A stretch of DNA of 64,000 nt from contig NZ_CP009122.1 in the NCBI RefSeq assembly GCF_000803645.1, forward strand, positions 2,828,501 to 2,892,500, read 5' to 3'. The first letter of the stretch is position 1. Every line of letters begins with the position of its first letter. The notes beneath the pieces were generated by a model that worked only from the letters and a program-made list of their open reading frames with translations, was not told the origin of the DNA and ran no database searches. Made by a program: the position numbers and the translations under genes. The DNA is from Sphingopyxis fribergensis (lineage in GTDB: Bacteria > Pseudomonadota > Alphaproteobacteria > Sphingomonadales > Sphingomonadaceae). This document shows, piece by piece, positions 46,454 through 56,051 of this stretch.

Positions 46454-47190
46454 GTCACTTTTGCGCGGCGGCGGCTGGGCTTAGGCTTTGCGTGGCGGGC
46501 CTTATATTCCTCGAGTGCGCGCCCAAAACTATTCTGAGTAACCCCGATCAGATCGCGCGCCACCGCATCGGCGGCATCGCCATCGCGCGCGACGATATGG
46601 CGGCAAAGCGCGTCGTAGAGGATGGCCGATCGCTTCGCCGCCTCGTTGCCATGCGTCTCGATATAGCTGTCAGTATAGACATTGTGCTGCCAGCGCGCGA
46701 GCAGCGCGACCCGATCGAGGAGCTCGAGCGCGAGCGGCGCATTGCTGCGTTTGGCGATAAAGCGACCGATGCGGTTCGAGACCTTGATATGCTCGAACGT
46801 ATTGTCGGTGCGCTGGGTGACATCCTTATATTCGACAAGCCGGTGCATCAGTTCGCGCCCGTCGCGGTCGGTCATTTCGGCGGCCGCAAGGCGACAAACG
46901 ACGCCGAACAGCGATTTCCACAGTTCATAGACCTCGTTCGCAGCATGCTCGTCGATGTCGATCACATAGGTGCCGCGCCACGGCACGACCTTGACAAGCC
47001 CGATCCGCGCGAGATGCCGGAACGCCTCGCGCACCGGCGCATGGCTCACTCCGAAGCGCGCGGCGATTTCGCGCTCGCGCAGCCACGATCCGGGCGGAAT
47101 CCGCCATTCGACGATGTCGTCGGTCAAAAGGCGCGCGATCACGCGGTCCTGCGTCGGCGCGCTGTCGTCGTCGGTCTTCGTCGCGGCCAT
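46450..47190 (-). CDS. GntR-family regulator (FCD domain) of the hydrolase cluster
   Basis: 246 residues from ATG 47190, with GGAGAGAC directly before it; an upstream start at 47244 lacks a site. Winged helix: IPPGSWLREREIAARFGVSHAPVREAFRHLARIGLVKVVPWRG, then the helical FCD domain (about 95-235). It overlaps the M28-like gene and is divergent from a beta-lactamase-fold hydrolase. Two identical 12-bp palindromes, one in its own upstream region and one before the receptor, are the likely binding sites. Confidence 0.9.
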   Translation of the reverse strand: MAATKTDDDSAPTQDRVIARLLTDDIVEWRIPPGSWLREREIAARFGVSHAPVREAFRHLARIGLVKVVPWRGTYVIDIDEHAANEVYELWKSLFGVVCRLAAAEMTDRDGRELMHRLVEYKDVTQRTDNTFEHIKVSNRIGRFIAKRSNAPLALELLDRVALLARWQHNVYTDSYIETHGNEAAKRSAILYDALCRHIVARDGDAADAVARDLIGVTQNSFGRALEEYKARHAKPKPSRRRAKVT

Positions 47191-47273
47191 GTCTCTCCGT
47201 TCGGCTTTCCCTGCTCGCGGCGCCATCCTAATCGGGCAGCGCACACGAGCAATCGATGATTGCGAATGAATTT

Positions 47274-47285
47274 ATTATCGATAAT
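47274..47285. promoter_or_regulatory. GntR-type operator in the divergent promoter
   Basis: Second copy of ATTATCGATAAT, 84 bases upstream of the GntR start and 38 upstream of the divergent hydrolase ATG. Placed to control both directions. Confidence 0.75.
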
Positions 47286-47323
47286 ATGGAGAATGACAAG
47301 CATCGGAAAATCGGAGTCGGATC

Positions 47324-48337
47324 TTGAAGCGCACCATCCTCTTTTTCGCAGCCGCGGTTGCGGCACAGCCAGCCGCGGCAGGCGAACCCGCCCCTCTTCC
47401 CGGCTGTGCCGAAGCGATCGCCTATTCTGAGGCTAATTCCGGCGTTGCGCTGCTGATACTTGAAGATGGCAAAGTGCGCTGCCGATCGGCAGACATCGCG
47501 ACGCCGCAGGAACTCTGGTCGGGCACCAAGAGCCTTGTCGGGCTGATGGCGGCGGCGGGCGCACAGGATGGACTTCTAACCCTCGACGAGCGGGCATCGG
47601 AGACACTCGCTGAATGGAGGGGCGACCCCAAAAAGGAACAGATCACGCTTCGGCAATTGCTGTCGATGACGGGCGGCCAGGCATCGACCGTCGGCAGGGC
47701 CCAAGGGTATCTGGACTCGGTGAAGGCACCGCTCACGGCGGCGCCGGGCAGCAAATTCCAATATGGTCCCGCCCCGATGCAAATCTTTGGAGAGATCATG
47801 CGGCGCAAGCTCGTTGCCAAGGGCCAAGACGGCAACGCTCGCCATTATGTGGAGCGGCGCATTCTCACTCCGCTTGGGGTTACCATAGGCAGTTGGCGCA
47901 GCGGCCCCGATGGCGCACCGCTCATGCCGCAGGGCCTCGTGCTGGCAGCGTCCGAGTGGGCGAAGATCGGCGAGTTCGTCCGCGGCGGTGGGAAGCTCGA
48001 CGGCAAGCCGCTTGTCGATGAACTGGCGTTCGCCGAGCTGTTCAAGGGTAGCCAGGCCAATCCGGCCTACGGTCTCACCTGGTGGTTGCCCCGTAGCACG
48101 CCGGCTGTCGATATTGTTACCCGGTCCACCGATATCACCAGTCATGCCAACGAACTCCCGGCGGATATGGTCGTCGCCGCCGGCGCGGGCGATCAACGCC
48201 TCTATATCATTCCGTCGCTTCGGCTTACAATCGTTAGGCAGGCGAAACTCGATCTGGCGGCTTTGGCGGCGGGGGAAAAAGGCGATTGGTCCGATTGGCG
48301 GTTCCTGTCACTGTTGCTGAAAGCGGCGAGTGACTAA
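47324..48337 (+). CDS. Exported beta-lactamase-fold serine hydrolase, second type
   Basis: 337 residues with a signal peptide (about 1-19). The nucleophile is in SGTKS (SxxK at 66-69), with TLRQLLSMTGG and a Tyr motif in QYGPAPMQIFGEIM, typical of the class C beta-lactamase/esterase fold. It is shorter than the hydrolase at 39.9 kb and only distantly similar. It is divergent from the GntR gene and has the shared operator close upstream, so it belongs to the same regulon. Substrate unknown; ester, lactone or D-amino-acid amide are family possibilities. Confidence 0.9.
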   Translation: MKRTILFFAAAVAAQPAAAGEPAPLPGCAEAIAYSEANSGVALLILEDGKVRCRSADIATPQELWSGTKSLVGLMAAAGAQDGLLTLDERASETLAEWRGDPKKEQITLRQLLSMTGGQASTVGRAQGYLDSVKAPLTAAPGSKFQYGPAPMQIFGEIMRRKLVAKGQDGNARHYVERRILTPLGVTIGSWRSGPDGAPLMPQGLVLAASEWAKIGEFVRGGGKLDGKPLVDELAFAELFKGSQANPAYGLTWWLPRSTPAVDIVTRSTDITSHANELPADMVVAAGAGDQRLYIIPSLRLTIVRQAKLDLAALAAGEKGDWSDWRFLSLLLKAASD

Positions 48338-48551
48338 TTTGAAACGCGGCCGAAAACATGTCGGGGCCGATCGAACCTAGGCCGTGCCGCTGCAATATGA
48401 TCATTGAGAATTGCTGGCCGAATGGAAACGCGGCACGTGGAGTTTGCCGCTGGACCAAAATGATGACGGTTATTGACAGCCCGCGCGGCAATCATACCCG
48501 AGGGGCGGAACCTTGCACGCGACGCCGCAGTGGGGCGAAGAAGGATGCAGC

Positions 48552-50165
48552 ATGTTACGGGGATTGATGCAGGACGCGCCGCTGCTGATCAGCGGAATAT
48601 TGGAATATGCCGCGCGCGCGCACGGCGAGAGGGAGATCGTCTCGAAGGCTGTCGATGAGCCGGTTTGGCGGTATGACTGGCACCGCTGCGATCAGCGTGC
48701 GCGTCAGGCTGCGCAGGCCCTTGGTGTCCTCGGGATTGCAACGGGCGACCGCGTCTCGTCGCTCGCCTGGAACACGCACCGCCACCTCGAACTCTTCTAT
48801 GCGGCGCCGGGCATGGGCGCTGTATTGCACACTGCCAACCCGCGTCTCAGCGACGAGCAAATCGCCTTTACTATCGCTCATGCAGGCAGCCGCATTCTCT
48901 TCTTCGAGCCCAATCTAGCCGAGCTCGTCGCACGGCTGCGCCCTCTCCTTCCAGGTATCGAGCGTTATGTCCTTCTCGCGGATCGCGGAGCGACCGCGCC
49001 AGATGTTGCTGACGCGTTGAACTATGAAGCGTTGCTGGCACGCCAGGACGGGGCCCTCACCTGGCCGAGCTTCGATGAAAAGGCAGCCGCATTTCTTTGC
49101 TACACTTCGGGGACGACGGGCGACCCCAAGGGCGTCCTATACAGCCACCGATCAATCGTTCTCCACGGGATGGCGGCCGGTCTGAGCAGTGCCTTCGGGT
49201 TCAGCGCTTTTGATGTCATCATGCCCTGCTCGTCCATGTATCATGCGACGGCATGGGGACTTCCGTTCACGGCAGCGATTAACGGCTGCAAGCTAGTGCT
49301 TCCTTGCGACAGGATGGACGGTGCCAGTCTCGCCGATCTGATCAACGAAGAGGGCGTCACCTTTTCGGGCGGTGTGCCCACGATCTGGACCATGTACCTC
49401 GCTCATCTCGACACCACGGGGACGGGGGTCGGCAATCTCAAGCGCCTCGTGATTGGCGGCTCGGCCGTCCCGCGGGCGATGGCCGAGACATTCCGCGCCA
49501 AATATGGTGTCACTGTGCTCCAGCTCTGGGGCATGACCGAAACCAATCCTCTCGGCGTGATTTCGACGCCCTCCCCGCTCCTGATGGCCGAAGGCGAGGA
49601 TTTCGCGAACGATCTCCTGCTGACGAAGCAGGGTCGCATGCAATTTGGCATCGAACTGCGCATTATCGACGGCGATGGCACGCCGCTCCCCTGGGACGGT
49701 GAGCAGGCGGGTGCGCTCCAGGTCCGCGGACCGTGGGTCGTCGATCGCTATTTCCCCGATTTTGAGGGCGCCGGGAGCGATGGCTGGTTCGACACCGGGG
49801 ACATAGGTACGATCGATCGCTTCGGCTTTCTCCGGCTGACCGACCGCGCGAAAGACGTGATCAAGTCCGGGGGCGAATGGATCAGCTCGATTGATATCGA
49901 GAATGCGGCGGTTGGGTACCCCGGCGTCCGGGTCGCCGCGGTCGTTGGCGTATATCATCCAAAATGGGAAGAGCGACCCCTTCTCGTGATTGAAACGCAT
50001 GAAGGTCAAGCCGTCACAGCCGACGCAATTCGCGCGCATCTGGAGACGAAGGTTGTTCGTTGGTGGCTGCCGGACGACATCCTGTTCGCGACAGTACCGC
50101 TCACTGCAACGGGAAAGATCGACAAAAAGGCCTTACGCGAAGCGTATCGTAACCAACTCGCCTAG
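48552..50165 (+). CDS. Acyl-CoA ligase (AMP-forming, fatty-acid type)
   Basis: 537 residues from ATG 48552, preceded by GAAGGA; a start at 48513 is possible. P-loop [66 protein letters not shown] and the C-terminal Lys in [11 protein letters not shown]. It is close in style to medium/long-chain fatty acyl-CoA ligases. It follows the divergent hydrolase gene by 214 bases on the same strand, so may activate the acid freed by the hydrolases. Confidence 0.92.
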   Translation: MLRGLMQDAPLLISGILEYAARAHGEREIVSKAVDEPVWRYDWHRCDQRARQAAQALGVLGIATGDRVSSLAWNTHRHLELFYAAPGMGAVLHTANPRLSDEQIAFTIAHAGSRILFFEPNLAELVARLRPLLPGIERYVLLADRGATAPDVADALNYEALLARQDGALTWPSFDEKAAAFLCYTSGTTGDPKGVLYSHRSIVLHGMAAGLSSAFGFSAFDVIMPCSSMYHATAWGLPFTAAINGCKLVLPCDRMDGASLADLINEEGVTFSGGVPTIWTMYLAHLDTTGTGVGNLKRLVIGGSAVPRAMAETFRAKYGVTVLQLWGMTETNPLGVISTPSPLLMAEGEDFANDLLLTKQGRMQFGIELRIIDGDGTPLPWDGEQAGALQVRGPWVVDRYFPDFEGAGSDGWFDTGDIGTIDRFGFLRLTDRAKDVIKSGGEWISSIDIENAAVGYPGVRVAAVVGVYHPKWEERPLLVIETHEGQAVTADAIRAHLETKVVRWWLPDDILFATVPLTATGKIDKKALREAYRNQLA

Positions 50166-50336
50166 ATGAGATCACACTGCGTCCATTCCCTGCGAACGGC
50201 AGCGATCCTTTCAGGCAGGCAAAGTTCAGCGGGCCTCGTGGGTCTTGCATAAGCCCGGGCAATCTCGCGGGGGCGGGCTATACAATGCAAAGCGTTCTAC
50301 GCTTGCAGCGCGGACAAGGTATGGCCAAGATGAGGC

Positions 50337-51014
50337 ATGACGTCGACCCAAAAAACCAAAGAACAAGCTTCCGGACGAACAGGGAGGCCTACTCGACAAG
50401 CCTCGCAAGCACTTTCGAGGAAAATTCTCCGTGTCGCCCGCGATGTCTTCTTTGCCGACGGATTCGGTCGTTCAACGGCGGAACGGATTGCTGCAAAAGC
50501 AGGCATCTCCAAGCGCACTTTGTACGCCCGTTACGGGAGCAAAAAGCTGCTTTTCGAGGCGGTAATACTCAGGGAAATCGAGGATCGGCTCTCCTTCCTC
50601 GAACAGCACGTTCCCGAACATGGCGACGTTCGGCCCGAGCTTGAAGAGCTGTCCGATGAACTGCTATCCTGGATGCTTACCGACATTCATGTCGCGTTGG
50701 AACGCGTTGTAATGGCTGAGGCTGCACGTTTTCCCGCTTTAGCGCGAAACCTTTACGAATTCGGCGTAGGACGCACGACGAGATTGGTGGCAGAGGTTTT
50801 GCGCAAAGCCGAGGAGAGGGGAGAAATCAGGGTGTCAGACGCGAATTTTGCTGCGGAGCAGTTTATATCCAGCGTCATTTTGTCACCTTTTCGTCGGGCC
50901 GCTCTTGGAGTGGGAGTGACCAGTCACAATGAAACCTCTTCAGCCCGAATGAGGCAAGCTGTGGATCTATTTGTGTACGGCTGCCGCCCCTCCCAGAAGG
51001 GGAGCCATCCATAA
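50337..51014 (+). CDS. TetR-family transcriptional regulator
   Basis: 225 residues. The HTH is clear (SRKILRVARDVFFADGFGRSTAERIAAKAGISKRTLYARYGSKKLLFEAVI) after a basic, disordered start. The C-terminal part resembles the TetR_C_7/AefR-like group (FPALARNLYEFGVGRTTRLVAEVLRKA). It follows the acyl-CoA ligase by 171 bases. The short inverted repeat AAGCG-TTCTA-CGCTT at 50290-50304 may be its operator. An IS481 element begins 40 bases downstream. Confidence 0.88.
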   Translation: MTSTQKTKEQASGRTGRPTRQASQALSRKILRVARDVFFADGFGRSTAERIAAKAGISKRTLYARYGSKKLLFEAVILREIEDRLSFLEQHVPEHGDVRPELEELSDELLSWMLTDIHVALERVVMAEAARFPALARNLYEFGVGRTTRLVAEVLRKAEERGEIRVSDANFAAEQFISSVILSPFRRAALGVGVTSHNETSSARMRQAVDLFVYGCRPSQKGSHP

Positions 51015-51885
51015 CATTCCCGCTTCATCTCGGGCTGGGCAGTTGTCACGACTAGGTGTTTAGTCCCAGCATGTGATGGTGTAAGCTTGTCATCGTCACA
51101 GCGGGAGGGATTATGGGCCAGCTTCTACACGGCAGCGCCAAGACCACGCACGCCGTTCGAGCGGAGCTACAGCGATCGCAAGCTCCGGTCGCGCAGCTCG
51201 CGAAGCGGTACGGGATCAACGAAAAGACGGTGATCAAGTGGCGCAGCCGGCCGTCGGTCGAGGACATGCCGGTGGGGCCGAAGGAACGGCGCAGCACCGT
51301 GCTGTCGCCGATGGAAGAAGCCGCGATCGTGGCGCTCAGGGTGCAGGCCCGGCTGCCGCTCGATGACGTCTTCATCGCGTTGAAGGACGTGATCCCGAAC
51401 CTGACGCGCTCGTCGCTTCACCGCTGCCTGCAGCGGCACGGGATCAGCCGATTGCCGAAGGCGGATCGCGAGAAGCCGAAGAAGTTCAAGAAGTACGAGA
51501 TCGGCTATTTCCACATCGATATCGCCGAACTGCGCTACGAAGGCGGCAAAGGATTCCTCTATGTCGCGGTGGACCGCACCTCGAAGCTGGTGTTCGCCCG
51601 CATCTATCGACGGGCGACCAAGCTCGCCGCGGCAGCCTTCCTGCGCGTGCTGATCAAGACGGTTCCCTACAGGATCCACACCATCCTGACCGACAACGGC
51701 GTGCAGTTCGTGCAGCGTGACCAGGGCGGCACACTGGGATGGATCGGCCATATCTTCGGCCGTGTCTGCGAGCAGAACGGCATCGAGCATCGCCTCACCG
51801 TAACCGGTGTTTCCCTGCCACCTTGCGGGAGTGAAGCGTGGCGTCGATTTTCGCTAGCCCGATCAGGCTGGAGGATGCTGATGCT

Positions 51886-52329
51886 ATGATGATGACATGT
51901 GATGATGCTGGCACCAGCGTGGTTCGGCGTTTTGAGGTTTTCACAGGTGCGGGCCAGCGTCGGGAGTGGTCGCCTGAGGTAAAGGCGTCGATCGTCGCGG
52001 AGAGCTATTCGGGTCAGGAGACGGCCTGCGCGGTGGCGCGCCGTCATGGGCTTGCTCCGTCGCAACTATTCGCTTGGCGCCGGGATCTGCGCAAGAAGCT
52101 GGAGGACCAAGGGCTGACGCTTCCAGCGACGCCTGCGTTCGTGCCGGCGGTGATCGAACCGCTCCCTTCGGGTGATCCAGCCCCTGTCGCCAGGCGCGGC
52201 CGTCGCCGTCGGCGTCCCACAGTCAGTGCTGTCGAGCTGGAGATTGACGGCGTGGCGGTGAAGATCGGACGCGGGGCCGATGCGGCTGTGATCGCAGCGG
52301 TGATTGAAGCACTCAAGGCAACGCGATGA
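51886..52329 (+). CDS. tnpA: IS66 accessory protein TnpA
   Basis: 147 residues from an ATG at 51886 (GGAGG upstream; adjacent ATGs are alternatives). An HTH_Tnp_1-like region (RREWSPEVKASIVAESYSGQETACAVARRHGLAPSQLFAWRRDLR) is typical of IS66 OrfA. Needed with TnpB and TnpC for transposition, though its exact role is unclear. ATGA overlap with tnpB. Confidence 0.9.
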   Translation: MMMTCDDAGTSVVRRFEVFTGAGQRREWSPEVKASIVAESYSGQETACAVARRHGLAPSQLFAWRRDLRKKLEDQGLTLPATPAFVPAVIEPLPSGDPAPVARRGRRRRRPTVSAVELEIDGVAVKIGRGADAAVIAAVIEALKATR

Positions 52330-52682
52330 TCGGACCTGGCGCTGGCGCGCGCGTGATGGTGGCGACGCGTCCGGTGGATTTTCGCAAGGGACCTGACGCC
52401 CTGGCCGCGCTGGTCGGCGCCGAGTATGGCGGCGACCCATATTCAGGCGTGATCTACGTGTTCCGGGCAAAGCGTGCTGACCGGATCAAGCTGGTCTGGT
52501 GGGACGGCACTGGCCTGTGCCTGATGGCCAAGAAGCTGGAGTCCGGCGGCTTCCGGTGGCCGGGCATCCAGGACGGCGTGATGCGTGTGACCTCAGCGCA
52601 ACTCGGCGCGCTTCTGGAGGGTCTGGATTGGCGCCGGGTGCATGGCGGGCGCCGCCCGCAGGCCCCGCAGATTGCCTGTTGA
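52326..52682 (+). CDS. tnpB: IS66 accessory protein TnpB
   Basis: 118 residues with the well-conserved IS66 OrfB signature: RVMVATRPVDFRKGPDALAALV, GVIYVFRAKRADRIKLVWWDGTGLCLMAKKLE, then F-x-WP. Full length and intact, coupled to tnpA by a four-base overlap. Confidence 0.95.
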   Translation: MIGPGAGARVMVATRPVDFRKGPDALAALVGAEYGGDPYSGVIYVFRAKRADRIKLVWWDGTGLCLMAKKLESGGFRWPGIQDGVMRVTSAQLGALLEGLDWRRVHGGRRPQAPQIAC

Positions 52683-52713
52683 CGGGGCGTTCCCAGACTG
52701 ATTCACTGCTCCC

Positions 52714-54231
52714 ATGCTCATGGAAGCGGACCTGCCGGACGATGTTGACGCGTTACGCGCGCTCGTCCTCGAACAGGCCCGCAAGCTCGAGAGTGCCGAC
52801 GCGGAAGCCGAACGCCTGAGGGCGATCATCGAGGCTTTTCGGCGTCATCGGTTCGGCCGCCGTTCCGAGCAGCTCGATCAGGATCAGTTGCAGCTGGGCC
52901 TTGAGGATGCCGAGACGGCGCTCGCGGAAGCCGAGGCCGCCAGCGAAGCGAAGGCCGGACGGCCTCGCAGTGATCCTGTGCGCAAGACCAACCGCGGTTC
53001 GCTGCCCGCGCATCTCGAGCGGATCGAACAGATCGTTGACGTCGAGAGCAATGCTTGCCCCTGCTGCGGCGGCGCCCTCCACCAGATCGGCGAGGATGTC
53101 GCCGAGCGCCTCGATGTGGTGCCGACCACCTTCCGCGTCGTGGTCACCCGGCGGCCGCGTTATGGCTGCCGTTCGTGCGAGAGCGCGATCGTGCAGGCGC
53201 CGGCGCCGGCGCGGATCATTGAGGGCGGCATTCCGACCGAGGCACTGATCGCCCAGGTGCTGGTATCCAAGTATGCCGATCACCTGCCGCTTTACCGGCA
53301 GGCCCAGATATACGCCCGGCAGGGCATCCGGCTCGACCGATCCACTTTGGCCGACTGGGTCGGGCGAGCGGCCTGGTATCTGCGCCCCTTGCGTGACCAC
53401 ATTCTCGACGAGCTACGACGATCCGAGCGGCTGTTCGCCGACGAGACGACCGCCCCGGTGCTCGATCCCGGACGCGGGCGGACCAAGACCGGCCAGCTCT
53501 GGGCCTATGCCCGCGACGACCGACCATGGGGCGGCTGCGATCCGCCGATCGTCGCCTATGTCTATGCGCCAGATCGCAAGGCCGAGCGTCCCCAGTTCCA
53601 TCTTGGTGATTTTGCGGGCATCCTACAGGTCGATGGCTATGGCGGCTACGCCGCGCTCGCCCGGCGGCGCCAGCAGATCAGGCTCGCTTTCTGCTGGGCG
53701 CATGTGCGTCGCAAATTCTACGAACTGGCTGATACATCCCCGGTCGCTACCGAGGTGCTGCGCCGCATCGCCTTGCTTTACGCCATCGAGGACGATGTGC
53801 GCGGCCTCTCGGCCGAGCAGCGTCGTGCCGCTCGGGCCGGACGCAGCCGCGTCATCATCGACGATCTTCACCAATATCTTGCCGCCCGTGGCCGCCAGGT
53901 CAGCGCCAAGAGCAAGCTCGGCGAAGCGATCCGCTACGCACTCACCCGCTGGGACGGCCTCTCACGCTTCATCGATGACGGTCGCATCGACCTCGACTCC
54001 AATACCGTCGAACGATCGATCAGGCCGCTGGCTCGCAATCGCAAAAATGCCCTGTTTGCCGGTTCCGACGAGGGCGGCGACAACTGGGCGGTGATCGCCA
54101 CGCTCATCGAATGTTGCAAGCTCAGCACCATCAACCCCCACCAATGGCTGACCGAAACCCTCACCAGCCTCGCCAACGGTTATCCCGCCAACAGCGTCGG
54201 TGATCTCATGCCATGGACCGTCGTAGCCTGA
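52714..54231 (+). CDS. tnpC: IS66 transposase TnpC
   Basis: 505 residues, intact. N-terminal coiled coil (about 10-50), zinc finger NACPCCGGALHQIG with RYGCRSCE, then the DDE core: ADETTAPVLDPGRGRTKTGQ, QVDGYGGYAAL, FCWAHVRRKF and NTVERSIRPLARNRKNALFAGS. The C-terminus LMPWTVVA lies directly at the right end of the element. Confidence 0.95.
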   Translation: MLMEADLPDDVDALRALVLEQARKLESADAEAERLRAIIEAFRRHRFGRRSEQLDQDQLQLGLEDAETALAEAEAASEAKAGRPRSDPVRKTNRGSLPAHLERIEQIVDVESNACPCCGGALHQIGEDVAERLDVVPTTFRVVVTRRPRYGCRSCESAIVQAPAPARIIEGGIPTEALIAQVLVSKYADHLPLYRQAQIYARQGIRLDRSTLADWVGRAAWYLRPLRDHILDELRRSERLFADETTAPVLDPGRGRTKTGQLWAYARDDRPWGGCDPPIVAYVYAPDRKAERPQFHLGDFAGILQVDGYGGYAALARRRQQIRLAFCWAHVRRKFYELADTSPVATEVLRRIALLYAIEDDVRGLSAEQRRAARAGRSRVIIDDLHQYLAARGRQVSAKSKLGEAIRYALTRWDGLSRFIDDGRIDLDSNTVERSIRPLARNRKNALFAGSDEGGDNWAVIATLIECCKLSTINPHQWLTETLTSLANGYPANSVGDLMPWTVVA

Positions 54232-54534
54232 AAACACCGGTTACGCCTCACCAAACCCTATCACCCATGGACCAACGGTCAGGCCGAAAGGATGGTGCGC
54301 ACCATCAAGGAGGCCACCGTCAAATCTTTCCATTACACGTCGATCAACGAGCTGCGCCGCCATGTCCGCGACTGGTTGGTCGCTTACAACTTTGCCAAGC
54401 AGTTGAAGGCACTGCGCTTCAAGACACCCTATGAGGCCATCGAAGAACTCTGGAAATCCAAGCCGGATATCTTCAATATGGAGCCACACCATCACATGCT
54501 GGGACTAAACACCTAAGTTTCCATTGGCTACCCG

Positions 54535-55146
54535 CTAATTGATCACCGCAGCCGTCCAACTCGCGATTTTGTCGGCCATTTCAAGGCTCGCGCGATCAAA
54601 GGCTTCGACGATACTCGAAACGCTGTTTGCGCTTGCTGTCCTATCAAGGACGATGCGCGTGACTGCCAGTGGTTCCGATTCTTTGGATCGGCTTAGTTCC
54701 ACTTGCGCGGCGATGCGAATGATCGGGGCCGCGTCGGGCCCCTGCTCGTAATAGGCTGCAAAAGAAGAAAGCCGTGCGGATAGGACGTAATGATCGGAAG
54801 CCACGCTCTGGACAGGGATATATGCGTGATCGATTTTGCGCGCTACGCTTCCGGCAATAGCCTCGCGGATCATCTCGGGCGCAGGCCTCATCCACCGTGC
54901 TTTGGCCAGATACGTGACTTCGCGATTCTCGATCGTGAGGATCCTGTCTCCATCGGCCCCAGGCGGAAGCGTCGGTCGCGTAATATACACCGGAATCCAC
55001 TGTCGTGCAATTTCACGCTCCGGTACGGGCGTGCTGCTGATCCGGTACAACGTCGATTTGCCGCCAGTTCCCAGAATATTCCCGCAACCAGAAAGGCAAA
55101 TTAGCGCGCCCGTCAGCAAAAACATTCTTGCAGAGATCGTTTTCAT
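54535..55146 (-). CDS. ABC-type lipid-transport auxiliary lipoprotein (PqiC/ABC_trans_aux-like)
   Basis: 203 residues with lipobox LSGC at about residue 21 and the ABC_trans_aux pattern (TLYRISS, WIPVYITRPTLPPGADGDRILTIENREVTYLAKARW, then AFDRASLEMADKIASW). These outer-membrane lipoproteins accompany MCE systems in alphaproteobacteria. It overlaps the MlaD gene by four bases and is the last gene of the mlaEFD operon, next to the IS481 element. Confidence 0.88.
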   Translation of the reverse strand: MKTISARMFLLTGALICLSGCGNILGTGGKSTLYRISSTPVPEREIARQWIPVYITRPTLPPGADGDRILTIENREVTYLAKARWMRPAPEMIREAIAGSVARKIDHAYIPVQSVASDHYVLSARLSSFAAYYEQGPDAAPIIRIAAQVELSRSKESEPLAVTRIVLDRTASANSVSSIVEAFDRASLEMADKIASWTAAVIN

Positions 55147-56051
55147 TGGGAGAGCTTCCTTTCACGAGGGGTCCGTCGTAGCTGGCCGGCGAGCTGCTCG
55201 ATTTCCTGCGCCGCGCTATCGAGCGATTTCAAAGTTGCAGCAATCCCGGAGCCGTCGGGCGCCGCCAATCCACTCGCGGCGTCATCAAGCCTGTGAATGA
55301 CCACCCTCGCCTCGGCGATCCCCTCTCGAAGATCTCGAGCAGCTGCCGAGACATCGGCAAACGTCTTGCGACCGTCGCCATCGATCGCCGTGCGCGCCGA
55401 TGCGGCCGCGGCCTCGATATCGGCCGCCGCCCGGTCCAGGCGTGCAAACGCTTGTTCAGCCTTGCTGAACATTCCGCGACTAGATCGCAATTCCGCCGTG
55501 GTAGCTCTTACATCCGCAATAGCAGCCGAAACATTTTCGATATTCTCGTCGGACAAGGTCCGGTTGACCCTTTCCAGGGCCTGCGAAGCGTCCGCCAACA
55601 ATGCGCCACCTCCATCCATCAGGGATTGTAGCGAACTTTTTTCCGCCTTAATCACTGGGAGCGTTTCCTTGGAAACCTCCTTCAACAACGGCTTAGAGGG
55701 CGTCCCCGCACTGATCTGGATGTAGCTTCCGCCGGTTATGCCTTGCGACTCCGTCGCGGCGGTAGAATCGACGCGCACAGGCGTATCCTCGCGCAGGCGC
55801 ACCCCTGCAAGCACCCTGTTTGGATTTCTGGGATCAAGACTAATACGCGTGATTTCTCCCACCGGAATTCCGTTGAACTGCACCTCGCCTCCCTCACTAA
55901 GACCGCGGACGGGACCATCGAAAATGATCCGATACTCGTCGAAATTACGGGCGAATTGGGATTGACCGAGCCAGAGGATGAAGCCGAAAGCCGCCGCTAG
56001 CAGAGCCAGCGTCAGGCCCCCAATCAGACCGTAGTTCGCGTCGCGTTCCAT
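55143..56051 (-). CDS. mlaD: MlaD-like MCE-domain protein
   Basis: 302 residues from ATG 56051. One N-terminal membrane segment (about 8-28), an MCE domain (about 38-118: YRIIFDGPVRGLSEGGEVQFNGIPVGEITRI, GITGGSYIQI) and a long C-terminal helical region (about 140-300) rich in Ala and Glu. MCE rings carry phospholipid across the periplasm. The start shares one base with the ATPase stop (TAATG). Confidence 0.93.
   Translation of the reverse strand: MERDANYGLIGGLTLALLAAAFGFILWLGQSQFARNFDEYRIIFDGPVRGLSEGGEVQFNGIPVGEITRISLDPRNPNRVLAGVRLREDTPVRVDSTAATESQGITGGSYIQISAGTPSKPLLKEVSKETLPVIKAEKSSLQSLMDGGGALLADASQALERVNRTLSDENIENVSAAIADVRATTAELRSSRGMFSKAEQAFARLDRAAADIEAAAASARTAIDGDGRKTFADVSAAARDLREGIAEARVVIHRLDDAASGLAAPDGSGIAATLKSLDSAAQEIEQLAGQLRRTPRERKLSQ

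Larger units (their letters stand above)
51800..54244 (+). mobile_element. IS66-family insertion sequence, complete
   Basis: 2,445 bp with terminal inverted repeats starting GTAACCGGTGTTT at both ends and a perfect 8-bp target duplication GCCTCACC at 51792-51799 and 54245-54252. Carries tnpA, tnpB and tnpC in order. A separate tail of a close relative lies at 23858-23898. Confidence 0.96.
51057..54511 (+). mobile_element. IS481-family insertion sequence, split by IS66
   Basis: Inverted repeats beginning TGTTTAGTCCCAGCATGTGA lie at both ends, at 51057 inward and 54511 inward; the match extends outward to TAGG at each side. Without the IS66 element and one copy of its duplication the IS is about 1.0 kb and has a single intact transposase gene. 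The flanks (ACTAGG and CCTAAG) do not give a clear direct duplication. Confidence 0.9.
51113..54516 (+). pseudogene. IS481-family transposase, interrupted by IS66
   Basis: The 5' part (51113-51799, 229 codons) has the HTH (QSQAPVAQLAKRYGINEKTVIKWR as QLAKRYGINEKTVIKW) and DDE residues in YFHIDIAELRYEGGKGFLYVAVDRTSK and TILTDNGVQF. It breaks after the codons for EHRLT and resumes in frame at 54253 with KPYHPWTNGQAERMVRTIKEA, to a TAA at 54516 lying in the right inverted repeat. The joined protein would be 316 residues with no other lesion, so the IS66 insertion alone disables it. Confidence 0.92.

Noticed and set aside
39908..50165. Fumonisin-degradation gene cluster
   Set aside because: Receptor and type-B esterase match in kind, but no aminotransferase and no fum-type dehydrogenases were found, and the other hydrolases differ. 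Only an analogy in layout.
51051..54517. CTAG target duplication around IS481
   Set aside because: The left flank reads CTAGG and the right CCTAA. These are extensions of the inverted repeat, not a direct duplication.
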